Source: Dryocosmus kuriphilus (Eukaryota; Arthropoda; Insecta; Hymenoptera; Cynipidae). From it: a stretch of 64,000 nucleotides of DNA. The notes under the pieces were generated by a model that saw nothing but the letters and a program-made list of their open reading frames with translations, made no database searches and was not told the origin of the DNA. The stretch spans positions 25,742,376 through 25,806,375 of the forward strand of contig CM076195.1 in the NCBI GenBank assembly GCA_038277395.1. Direction: 5' to 3'. The translations under genes and the position numbers were made by a program. Below, piece by piece: positions 13,146 through 25,938 of this stretch; the first letter of the stretch is position 1; every line of letters begins with the position of its first letter.

Positions 13146-16100
13146 GAGTTGTGTTCAAAAAGTAAGGTGACTTTTAATTTTTACGAAAAAATATTTAATT
13201 ATTCATCAATTTATTATGTTGTCTCCTTCAAAGTAACCCCCCTCAGATATAACACACTTGTGCCAACGCTTTTTCCAATCCTCGAAGCACTTCTGATAAG
13301 CAGTTTTTGGTATAGCCTTAAGTTCTTCCAACGATGCATTCTTTATCTCCTCAATTGTTGCAAATCTCCGTCCTTTCATGGGTCTCTTCAGTTTTGGGAA
13401 CAGGAAAAAGTTGAAGGGGACCAAATTCGGTGAATATGGTGGCTGAGGTATGATTGTGGTTTTTTTTTTGGCCAAAAAGTCACGCACAAGCAACGATGAG
13501 TGAGCAGGTGCATTGTCGTAATGCAAAAGCCATGAATTGTTTTTCCACAATTCCGGACGTTTTTGTCGTATTGCTTCTCGCGGCGCATAACTTCAAGGTA
13601 ATACTCCTTATTGACCGTGCGACCTTGTACTAAGAACTCTTGATGTACTGCGCCACGGTAATCGAAGAAAACAGTGAGCAAAACCTTGACATTTCATCGA
13701 ACTTGACGTGTTTTTTTTCGTTCTTGGCTCTTCCGGAGTCTTCCATTGGGATGATTAGGCTTTGGTTTCGACGTCATAACCGTATACCTATCATTCGTCA
13801 CCAGTTATAACCCTTTTGAGCATATCAGGATCATTATTGACGACATTTAACAGTTCTTGAGTGATGCTCGTTCGACGGTTCTTTTGGTCAAAATTAAGCA
13901 GTTTCGTAACAAATTTCGCTGCCACACGTTTCATGCCCAAAACAGCGGAAAAAATTGCATGGCACGAGCCAACCGAGATGCCGAAGTCTTCAACAACTTC
14001 TCTAACAGTGATTCGACGATTCTCCAACACCATATTCTTCACTTCTTCAACACTTTCATCATTTATTGACGTGCTGGGGCCGCCAGAGCGAGATTCGTCA
14101 TTGGTGTCTTCTCGGCCTTCTTTGAAGAGCTTGTAACACTTATAAACATTTTTTTTGCTCAAAGTAGACTCCGTATGCCACTGTCAACATTTCAAGCGTT
14201 TTGGAGCACTTAATTCCATTTTTTACACAAAATGTGATGCAAGTCCTCTGATCCATTTTTTTCGACAGCAGAAAATCGAAGATCACACCAAACACTTCTA
14301 ACCTTTACGCCTCTCACAACAAACTAAAAATGCTATACACTTGATACTGTGCACATATGCTCAGGACAAGTGTACCAATATAAAATTTTAAAAAATTGAA
14401 GATCGAATGTACGTAGCCTGCGAAATTTGAAAAGTCACCTTACTTTTTGAACACATCTCGTGTATATATGCCATTTTTCGTATTTTTTATCAATAGTCAT
14501 TACGTTAACCATCAACATGTGAACGTAAGATAATTTTTTAATGTGTTTATACTACACGAGTATACTAACCACTTAGTACACAACTTTTGTGTGACTTTGA
14601 CCTTGCGAACTGCAGAAATTTTTATTTTTTAGTTTCCTTTTAAAAAAGTAATTTTGGCTCCAACCAACAACTTTTCATCCCTGTTCGAAAGCAAAAAATA
14701 AAAATAAAATTTTTGTCGATACGCTCTAGTACTTACAGCTCTTCTGTGCGGTGTGGAAAGTGCACTCATTTATCTAGGACCAATCAAATCCCGGCTACGA
14801 AAAAAATGTACCGTACCTAACCAGGATAATAGTACAATTTTTTATTTAGTTCTTGATCAGTAAGTCAAAAAATGACTGGAACACCAGTTTTTCTTACTTT
14901 TCACCCAAATTTTCGACTTGAAATTTGTTTCAAATTTTATGGTGATAGAATAAGGCAAAATACATATTTTTTTGTTTAGTTTTTTATAGGATTAACCGTT
15001 TTTTGAGAAAACATAAGAAAATTGCAAAGAATAAGGGAAAAAGTATTTTTACACTTTTAAAGGCGAGATGTATTTTTAATATTGTCTAATGAAGAAAATT
15101 TTAAGAAAACGTATTGTATCTTTTTCAGCCCTTAAAGGGCTGCATTTCAAGTTCCGCTCATGCCCAACCCAATCACACTACCGAATTGAACAACTAGATA
15201 TCGAATTTATTACTAAACTCTATATTCATTTTTGAACTCAAAGAATGATATTTGCTCTCGAGAATTAATTCGAGCTCTAATTACGCTGCCCCTAGTTCGT
15301 TCTCCACAGCACTTTGCAGAAGCCGTAAGCTTTCATTTGAATGATGAGAGAGAATTTTTGGTGCTGTGTTGATTTCTGCTTCCTAGTTTATTAGGCCGTA
15401 ATATGCTTCTGCCTCGAAGTTAAGAATTGTAACTTTATATTCTTTGATTCCCAAAAGTTCTGTTTCAGATTTCTTACAAAGCCAGCCTTTTCTTCTCGCT
15501 GCTTTCTGCTTCTTAATTTTTAGCTGTTCTGCCTCTCTTACTTTTGCTTTTCTCGTGCATAAGAATATATGTCGAATCCTAATCCTTCCAAAAATCTTGT
15601 AATTATCGTTACATTACTCCGAAACTTTTTGAAGCACACTTTTTTGTGCTCACGGGAATTAAACGGTATGTTGAGCTGAAGAAGTTTACCATGGATTAAG
15701 TTAATATTGCAGTGCGCACAAATGTTATATCCAATTTAGGGCTGCAATTTCCACCACTTGCAGCTGTGAAAATTGCGCGCATGAAAATATGATGGAATTT
15801 TTTACTAGCTTTGATGTATTTTGGCGTACCAAAATGTTGCCAGAAGGAAAATGATGTGCCTAAAAAATTAGGCGGTTTTTATAAAAAGATAAATAATTTT
15901 ATTTATAAATATCATATTATTACCTATTCACATTAAAATTGACAGTATCGTGAACGTAAAAAAAGAAAAACCAATCCGAAATCATCTTTTTTTCTCAATT
16001 TATTCCGTTATAAAACAAATTTTTTGAAACTTGTGCGTGTGTGTAAAGTAAATGGCCCATCTAAAAATTAAATTTTTGTCTGCATGTATGTGTCAAAAAA

Positions 16101-19100
16101 GTTTGAAAGATGTGCGCCTAACTTTATTTTTAACTTTTTTCCCCGAAAATGCTACTTCCTAGAAACGTCCATATATATCATTTTAAAATTTACTTTCTTT
16201 TTCTCTTTTTTTCTGGCTTACCTAGTTTAAGGGCCACAGCTGTGACAAAAAGTGTCCACATTATATGTAGTCTGATAGGGAAGATTTTGCTAGCTCGCTC
16301 AGGCGGTTACACGCTCTTCACGTAAGAGGCGTGGGGTTCTATCCCTGAGCCGGTACCCCTGGAAATTTTTCCATTTACTTTTACCGAGGTTCTGGTGGTT
16401 CGGATCCCACCTTAAGCTGTAATCCCTCCCACCACCACCACCATCATACACTTGGCTGCAACCCAATCCGTGGATAGTGGGGTACAATGCCAGGATGCCT
16501 AATATGTCAAATTAGGCATTCTGGTCTCGTCAGATCACTTAATGGTATTTCAAAATGCATCCATGACTGCTGGCTTATATCGTGTTGTTTTGAAATATGC
16601 AAAAGAAATTCAGATTTTGAAAATCCACAAAATGGTGACCATTTTTCTGAAAATAGAAAGATATTCAAAAAACTCTAAAAGCAAAATTATTCCTTTCGAA
16701 GAAATCTACCAGTAATAGTTGTATTATTTTATTAAATTCAGCATTTCGGCCAACAATTGAGTACATATTTATTGTACAGTCTTCTAACATTTGTGGGTCA
16801 TTCTCCTTTAAACTATGAATTTGCATTATGTTTTCTCGGAAAATAAAAATCGGTAAAATGGTAATTAATGTGCTTGGACATGTTCATTAGGACCAGTCCC
16901 CTGCAACGACTGTATGTTAGGCGTTAGCGTTAGTTCACTATTATGGTTATCTGAAACATGGACCGCAGATGACGCTGGGAGTCTTTCCAGCCTGTGTTTG
17001 TACGGCAGGCGTAGGAAAGATTAGTGATAAATTAATTTAATTGATAGTATTCGTAATTACAATCTGTTTTATATGTGTAAAAATTAAATTTTAACGACTT
17101 TTTAAATATTAGATTAATTGATAGTAACAGAAGCCTAAAAATCTTGTTTTGTAGCTGCGGCAAAAACATAACAGGTTTTAATGGTTTTAATCGTAACATA
17201 GAAAAAATAAATCCAAATGATTTTTCAACTTAAAAAACAGAATTCAATTTATAATTAAATGTTTTATTATTAAATTCCGAATTTTTAATGATTGATTGAT
17301 TGATTCGTTTATTACTCTCCCTTACGGGTTTGAGGGCTCCGTTCCCTAAAACATCCTTTACAATTTCACTTAACCACTATGCCTTATGCTTATCTTAACC
17401 TACTATCGCTCCATTATGTACAAGTTCTTAAATTCTTAAATACTAACTTACTGTCTATCATCTAATATCTAACAAGTGCGCGAGACCTTCCAGGGCTTCC
17501 GTGTCCTCTTACCATATTACTATTCAAGCTTTTTCAAGTCACGCAACACTAATTTTCCTTAGATTTTGATTTTGGCTTTCTCCTCCCCCATACATCCTCT
17601 CTTCCCTTTTATTTTCTAAACTCTTCACCCAGTTTTCCCCTTGTCCACAACCGCTCAGTATCCACCTAACTTTATCTACGACGCTCTTTCTCCCTTCCTC
17701 TTCGCCTGTGCACCTCTCCAACACGTGCTCCCATGATTTCCTTTCATACCTACATACCCTGCACATTTTCATTTCTTCACTAATCCAATATTTACATTCA
17801 TTCATGCCTTCACCCATTCTGAAACGTATCATCCTGGCCCACCTGCACTCGTTTTTCAATTTCCCTAAATATTCTGGGACCCCTTCCATCTTGACGAATT
17901 TATACCATTTATTATATTTTGATCCTATAATCTTTTCCCACCACTTCTCTTCCTGCTTCTTACTCATTTCGCCTTCAATTTCCTGCCATTCCCTCCCCTC
18001 GTCACACATTCTCCATTCCCTTCTAACTTGCCATCTCTCTTCCTCCCATTTGGAATGTCCCGTGTTACCTCTCCTCTCTCTCTATTTATTAATTCCTGTC
18101 GGCACACTTGTGTTATTTTGCTACCCTTACCACTCTTAAGTTTCTCTTCGAAATTCCAGGCCCTTTTTCTCTGCCTTATCACCAATTTCTCTCTCCCTGT
18201 TTCTTCTCTCAACATATAGCTCGGGCAGTTTCAGCTTACTCCCATAACCCATCTCAGAAATCTTTCTTGCATGTTTTCTACCTTCTTATACTCCTTCCAA
18301 CCCCATATCTCCACTCCATAGCACATCACTGACCATACCAGTGAGTCAAACAGTCATAAAACTTTCCTATTCACAGAGTCAAAGGCTGCTTTAAAATCTA
18401 CGAAGAGTGCAACTAGCTTTCCTTTCTTCTGTCTCAGGTTCCTGTTGACTAGATAATTCAGAACTAAAATGTTATCCACTGTTCCCATCCCCTTCCTGAA
18501 TCCTGTTTGATTGTGTGGAATACTTGCTTTTTCTTCTACCTCTTCTTCTGATCTCTTCCTAAGCACCTCCGCGTAAATTTTATACATTACTTGCATGAGA
18601 GTGATTCCTCTATAATCTTCCACTTTTCTACCCCTACCTTTCTTTAATAACGGAACTACCAAACCTGTTCTCCACTCCTTGGGCCATCCTACCCCACTCC
18701 ATACTCTACTACATATTTCCCAGATCTGTTCTCTAACCCTTCTTCCTCCAAATTTCAACGCTTCATTCTCCATCCCATCCTCTCCTGTCGCCTTGTTTCT
18801 TTTTAACTTCTCAATTGCTTGATTCACCTCCTCTCTGGTCACCTCATTCTCACCTTCCATTCCTCCCTCCTTGCTCTTTCTGCCTTCCCCCTTCACTTTT
18901 CTATCCACGCCGCCTAGTAATTTCTTGAAGTATACCGTCCGTTCCTCCATATTTATCTCTTCATTGATTCCTTTCCATCCACACCTCTCTCTATTGGTCA
19001 CCTCCCATTCTCTTCCTTCCTTTATTGATTGCTGTACCTCCTCCATGTACCTCACCTTCTCCTCCTGTCTTTTCACATCTAGTAATTTCTCGTGTTCGCG

Positions 19101-22100
19101 TTTTCTTTTATTATATTCCTTTCTGTCTATCTCTCCTCTTCTCCAATTCTTTAATGATAATTTCATGCGTTCTTTACTCTCTATACATTCCACGTCCCAC
19201 CATCCTCTTTTCTCCCTTCTTTCCTCCTCACTTGGCCTAATTTCTTCCACTATCTTCTCTACCCTTTCCTTCATCTTACACAACATCGCATCCACTCCTA
19301 CCCCCTCTTCAATCATAGTATTATCTTCTTCCATTCTTTCCGTATATTCTCTTATTTTATCAACTCCCCACTTGCCCATCTTTGCTTTCTTCCTTGTCAC
19401 TCCCTCCTTCTTCCTTCTCTCTCTTATCCCATTCCAGCATTTCAACCTTGCAATTACCGGGAAGTGTTCTGACCCTATTTCGTTCCCTACTTCCATTCTG
19501 TCCAACAGCCTCCTTATCCTTTCCTCTGCCAGAATGTAGTCTATTACTGTTTCTCCTTTTCATGCAAATGTAATCTCTCCTTCCTCAACCCCCTCCGAGT
19601 TCCCATTACAAATGAACCATCCTGTTTCTCCCAGAATTTCCAGCAGAGTCCTACCCTCCTGGTCCACCTGTTTATGTTTCGATTTTCTCCTGAAAGTCTC
19701 ACTCTCTTCATCCCATATTTCTCCTCACTGTTCTCCTGTCCAAGCATTCAGATCGCCTCCAATCAAAACCAATTCATCATCCTTTTTCGTCACCCATTTC
19801 CTAATCACACTCCAACCTTCTTTTTCTCCCCTTCTCCTGTAGATGCAGACTATCCTCACCTTTCTTCTTCCTAGCTTCACCATTCTCGTCATTACACCAT
19901 CTGTTTCCTCAAATCCCATTTCTATTCTCTCTTCACCTACCAATTCCTTCCTTACTCCTGACACCATGCCCCCTTTTTTTCTTCCCTTTACCTTCTCTTT
20001 CTTTGCCTCTTGCATCTTCCATATATATCCCTTGGGTAACTTCCTCTTCACCCTCCTCCAATCCTTCTCATCTACCCAGGTTTCACTCATCATCACTACA
20101 TCCAATTTCTTCAATTCTTCAAAGAATCCTTCGTCTTTATTCATTAGCCCTCATACATTCCAAAACGCTACTCTCATTTATTTTTTCCTTTCCTTCTTCC
20201 TTCTTCTTTTTTTTACGCCCCCTCTCTATTTTTGTGGAAACCCCGTCACTCCGCCTCCTCCTCCTTCTTTCCTTTCACCCTCTACTGTTTCCATTATCTC
20301 CTCCCTTCTACCACTAGCCTTTGTTTCTTCCCCTCGTCGCCATGTACCCTCCCTATACATTTCACACAATTTTTTTTTCTCTTCATCCCATATCCACACA
20401 TTACCGTTTACCCACATCCTGTCTTTCCGTAACCATACCGTGTTCCCTTTCGTTTTTTCACTCCATGCTCTGTGTTTCATCATCCACTTTCTTCTTCTAT
20501 CATTCCACGTCATATCCTCCTCTATCCTTTCTTCCCTCCCCTTTAAAGCTTTCTTTTTTCTCATAATACTATCTTTTTCTTCCTCACTTCTCACTTTCAC
20601 TATATATACACTCGATTTACCTTTATTCTTCCTTCCCACTCCATTTACCTCTTCCACGTGCACTTTTGTCCCAATTTCCCGTAACAACCTTTCCACTTCT
20701 TCTCTTCCTGATTCGCTATTCACTTTCATTCCTCTGATCACTATATTTCTACTACGTTTCATCTTATCTTCTCTTTCCATTTTCCTTTCTAATTCTCTCA
20801 ATCTTGATTTCATTCTCACATGTTCGAAGACAACATTCTCATTCAATTCTTTTATTTTCTCTTCTCTTTCCCCTTCATCCACTTTCTTTCTGTCCACAGA
20901 CTTACATTCTAGATTTCTCACTCTTTCTTCCAACTTTTCCATATCAAGTTTCCTCTCTTTCTCAATGATTCTTTGTTTTTTCCCGATATCCTCCAACTGT
21001 TTCAAAACCTTATCTTTTTCTTGCCGCCACACCAGATCCCATTCTTCCCACTATTCTCTAACTTTTCTCATTTCCTCCCAGAGCTCATCCCCTCTCTTTT
21101 GCATGGCATTCAGACTGCGGTTCGTTTCCTCTCTAAACCCTATAATGAGACTTTCCAGATTTTCTAGATCGACTTTCCCTTTTGCCTTATTCCTCTCCGG
21201 TGGAGACTTTTTCTTAAGCTTTTTCCGCAATTTTTCTTCTCCCTGTTCATTCCCCTCTTCTTCCCTTGATCTTTTACTATCATCCGTCTTGTCCCCCTCA
21301 TCGCTTTTATCCGTTAAACCTCCCCCCTGTCTCCACTTGATAAAAAGTTTTCTCGATCCTAGACTGCTAGATCTGGATTTACTAAGCAGTTCCCGATTTA
21401 ACGGTCTACCTCGAGTCCTTCTGTCGGCTAGTCCCCCTTCTTTCTCTCCCCTCACAAAGTTTCTCGGTGTAGTAAACTGCTTCTCTCCATCATCAGTACT
21501 ATCCCCGGCATCACCCTTTCCCCTCCCTGTTACGCCGGCCACAGTAGGCTCATCGCCACTGACGTTATCTACCTGCTGCTGCCCTCTACCGCTCCGCGTT
21601 GGGCTCCTCATTATAAACATGCTGGTCTAACTTACCGATCTGCTGTCCCTTATCTCCCTCTCACTTTTCCGAACTCGTCAACTAACCTCTAAACTCTCAC
21701 TTTCGACTTTCGTTTCAACCCTTTTAACCTTACAAAACAACTCCCCCACACTACCACTCAACCCTTTCACCAAACTCACCTCCCTTATCGCCTTTCAACT
21801 CAATCACACCTCCACACACGTCGCCAAAACCAAAAAAGATAGCACAGAATCAACACGTGTACTTTACCTTTCGGTACCGGAAACGGAAGCCTCCGAATTT
21901 TTAATGATATTTATATGAAGAATTTTTGCAAATAATAAGTTTAAAAAGAACGTGAAAATAAACAATATTTCTTTTATTACATATAATTTTTTTTTTAATT
22001 TGAAACTCATTTGCTGGGAAAGGAAATTAAAACAAGAACAGTATCATAGTTCGGTAAAAATAAATAATTTATTAACAACAATAACCTTAAACTGATAACA

Positions 22101-25100
22101 AATGATTAACTAGAATAACTTTAATCGACTCTATAAGAGCTCTTTAGTCTATAAAAGTGAGTTTCGCTCTTAACTAAACTTAAGATTAAGCTGAAAATAG
22201 TTTAGTAGACACAAGGATTAAAGAAATCGAATGCACTGTTTATTAAAAAGTAAACATATATTAGTCGTAGCGTAATTTTCAATCTTTATCTATTATAACG
22301 ATGATAAACTTTGTGACAAATTACAATACTGTTTTCAGTGTACTTCAAAATATTGAAGATAATTATTTATTAAGCGAATCAACGAAATTCAGTTTAGCAT
22401 GAATCTGAACATTCTAGTCGCTAATTATTTTCAAACGATTGATTCTAATCTTTCGGTACAGCTGCAGAATCAATCAACGCATGTATTTGTAAGTATGTTT
22501 CAGGTACATACATTGCGTCCTGATTAATCACGACAAAGCTAACTAATTCCAAAATAAATAATCAGATTCGCAAAATCAATCGACAAATAATGAATGCAAG
22601 TAACAAGTGCACCTTAGTCATTTATCTAAAGGTGATACATTTAAACACATCTATTTACGAAATAAGTCGGACGAATATAAAATATTTCCATGTCTTAGCT
22701 AACTGCATAAGAACGGCAATTATAATCATGACTCTTTGTGGTACTTAGTCAATGCAGTTCGTGCCTATTATAGGATTCAAATTCACTCAATATTCAAAGA
22801 GGGAAATACATATAAAATCGTATCTAAGAGCTGAGAACTAAAGACCAACCCCAAAATAGGAATGAAAAGGTAGGTAGCCATATGGGCGTGCATCTTGGAC
22901 CGGATTGAGGATTGGAGATCAAAATTACGCTTAATGCAGCGGACTAATTTCGATCGACTAGGTACATAGGATCCCAAACCAAATTTCAAACCTTTCACAA
23001 TTACTCACGGAAGTATTCAGGAATCGCTATCACCAGTTAGGCAGCCAATGGTCCAGAATCATTTAACTGGACACCCAAAAATTTGTGATCCTTTAAAGAG
23101 GCTGCTTTCAGGCTGCAATGTGTACACATATTGTAGACCTTAAAAGCCACTTTTCCCCTAAAGGAATTGATTGCCTTATGGTCTGCCCGAGCTCCTTATA
23201 TCATGTTAATTCGCCTAGTTAATTATGAGTAATCATCGCGATGTGACACGTGTTTGTCATTTGGGCGCTGGGTCGTTACCGGCTTGCCGCTGTGCAGACC
23301 AGATGTCAATTCTCAGGCGCTTGAGTGAAAGTTGTACCATTACAAAATAAATGTACGCTTTTGAAATGAGGTTTAAATGGTTTAAACCTCAGCGACTCGG
23401 CTGTTTTTTTTTTTTTTTTTTTTGAATAGCATTTCGATTTTTGAATGTTTTATTTAAAATCAGATAGTTAATTATTAGATTGAAACAATTATTTTAACGG
23501 ACATATTTTTTGAAGAGCGATTCCAAATTTCTAACGAAGGAAAAAGTTTTAATATTTGGATAAACAAGACTATTTTCAGTATAAGTAGTATCTAAAAGTA
23601 GAGCGATTTCACATTTGGAAGGATTTTCTGTTGAAAAGAGAGCGTTGAGACTTTCAGGACAATTTAAATAGTTTCACTAATTTCTTGGATACTTTTGCTG
23701 TGATATAGTAAATTAAGCATTCCTGAACTGGGTTTGAGTTGTACTCATCGTAACTTGAATCGATGAAATCGGAGAAATTTCCATCTTCATGTTCAATAAT
23801 GGAGCTTAATTTGTCTAATTTTTTCAAGCGTGGTTTTTTCAAAATCGAAATTGAATAAAAAAAATATTTAAATCATTTTAAATTATAGTGAAGTCTCTGA
23901 AAATAATTTTTAAGTTAATCTAATGGAATATTGAATGAAGAAAATGATAATTAAATTAAATACCTCTAGAGGATCCTGGCTTATTTTCCCCGTCAAAACT
24001 GACTCAAAAGTTGTAATTTTGCATCAAATCTTTAATTATGTCCAAAGCTGAATGCAAAGTCATTTTCAAGCCTTGGGCTGTCTGATCTGTTAAAAAATCA
24101 TTTACTGATAAGAATCCACTTCTGACTCTCCTTTCCCAAGAATCAACCCCTCAGTTCTGTCTAAAATGATATGTAATAAAATAAAGTTAGTAATAAAACA
24201 ACATATATTCGTAAAACAAGTCAGTGTAGTGAAAACAAAATAAAAATCTTTCAATATTCAGAGTTCTGTTCCAATCCTATTTCAAAGGCATCAAACAAGC
24301 TGTCAATTCTTTTGCAGAATAAGGCTATCTTAGCACAATCTTATAATCCTTTTGCCATTGAGTTGCTTAAAATCTGCAATTAAATTTATAGAATTTTATT
24401 TCATTTTTTTAAATTGTATAAAATACTGAATTAAATAAAATTAACTGCAGAGTTAAGTACATTCTCATTTCCAAAATAGAATGTGGTTCTAAATGATCAA
24501 GAGTGATTCTCGGGCAGACCCTCAAATCGACAATCCGATCTTTATCATGTTTATAAACCAGTCGAAAATGATCCCACTGTACGTCAGGTTTATTATCTGG
24601 ATAAATCTGAAATTTAAAATATTACATTTATAATTAAATTTACAAAAGTTAAAATTGCTTGTGTTTAATAAAAGGAATACTAAACCTTAAGTGTTCCATT
24701 GTTCAATGGCAGGGGGGTAATAAAATCAAGTCCTTAAACTTTTCCAGCTTTCCACTGCAACAAACTTCATGCAAACAATATTACGTGTCTCTCAACTTCA
24801 GGCTTAACTTGAAAATACTCTTTAAGTGTTTTAAAATAATCTCGATAGAATCCACAAGGAGATTTTATCATTAACAAATACCTGTAAACATATATTTTTA
24901 AATGCAATATTCATTTCAAGCATAAACAAATTCTAAAAACTTGAGAAAAAAGTGAAAAATAGAAACATACCTTCGAATAATGCGCTCGTAGGATAAAGGA
25001 GGGATGTGATGGAGGGAGTGATGTGATGATGGACGTATTTTTATGCTTTTTCTAAATTCCACTGAAATATTCAAAAGCGACAATTTTTTTTATGTTAACA

Positions 25101-25899
25101 ATAAAAATTCAATCTACCCCTTTTCTACATATTCCTTGCTTACACCCTAAATTAAAATATCTGAAAATATTGTAGCCAGATATGAAACAGTGGAGGAACT
25201 GCGCATGATAATTTGCTTTGAAAAATCCCAATTTCCGCTTTTTTGAGTAGTTTTTTATAATTTAAGTTTTAAAACATTGTGAATAATTATGAGACAATTC
25301 ATCGATAATTTGAATGTTTTTTTCCTAATAATAAAATATTCAAATTTTGTTACAAATCATGAGAATTAAATCTTATGTCTTTTAGTCTTATAATGGAGTT
25401 TTTTGTTTTAAATTTTATTTTATAGATTTATAACAGATATTTCATAATTTTTTAAAACACTCACCATTATAGAAAACTTGAAGTTTTAATAATATTGTAA
25501 TTTGCATCGCTTACTTTTTTTTTATTTTGCAATAAGCTTGGTTTAAAGTATGCTTATAAGGACTGCAAAGATTTTTTAAATGATTGAAATCTCAAATTAA
25601 AAAAAAATTGGTTGACGCACGAAAATTAATTGAATTTATGAAGAAGGCACTCCTAAAAATTAATGCAGATCTATTTAATTTTCAGCCTGATTGTGGATAT
25701 GGCTTACGGAATGGTGATCTTATTCTGAGGAATATTATAGAAGAATATAAGCTAGTCGAAATATCAGAAAACTTGAAATAGTTGCTTTCAAAATCATAAG
25801 TCGACTATTGTAAAAAATTTTGTAGCAGATGGTCTAAGTATTTATATTCATTGAAAACATTTCAAATTAAAAACGCTGAGTGGTTAAGAAAATATTTCA

Positions 25900-25938
<39 letters not shown>

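Larger units (their letters stand above)
17293..21891 (-). mobile_element. LINE (non-LTR retrotransposon) with 17-bp target duplication
   Basis: The 17-bp repeat TCCGAATTTTTAATGAT lies at both sides (17276-17292 and 21892-21908). The element between is a minus-strand LINE: ORF1 (coiled coil), then ORF2 with apurinic-type endonuclease and reverse transcriptase, then a 3' end with an ATCA-repeat tail at 17293-17305. Length is 4.6 kb. The 5' end looks complete because the target duplication abuts it. ORF2 lacks the RT core, and stops are present in both ORFs. The clade is not fixed; it is an APE-type LINE of the I/Jockey/R1 broad group by layout. Confidence 0.9.

Noticed and set aside
13849..14136. 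Two + strand frames over the mariner
   Set aside because: Antisense of the transposase gene.
16278..16350. Possible tRNA gene
   Set aside because: The head is tRNA-like but the same head plus a non-tRNA tail recurs at 63840, and the cloverleaf pairing is poor. SINE is the better reading.
17708..20566. Several long + strand frames rich in Ser, Phe and His
   Set aside because: They are antisense shadows of LINE ORF2 and ORF1 on the minus strand.
19843..21630. A 595-codon open frame on the + strand
   Set aside because: It is the complement of LINE ORF1 and the start of ORF2. Composition is Ser/Phe/Leu-rich because the sense strand is rich in Glu/Lys/Arg codons.
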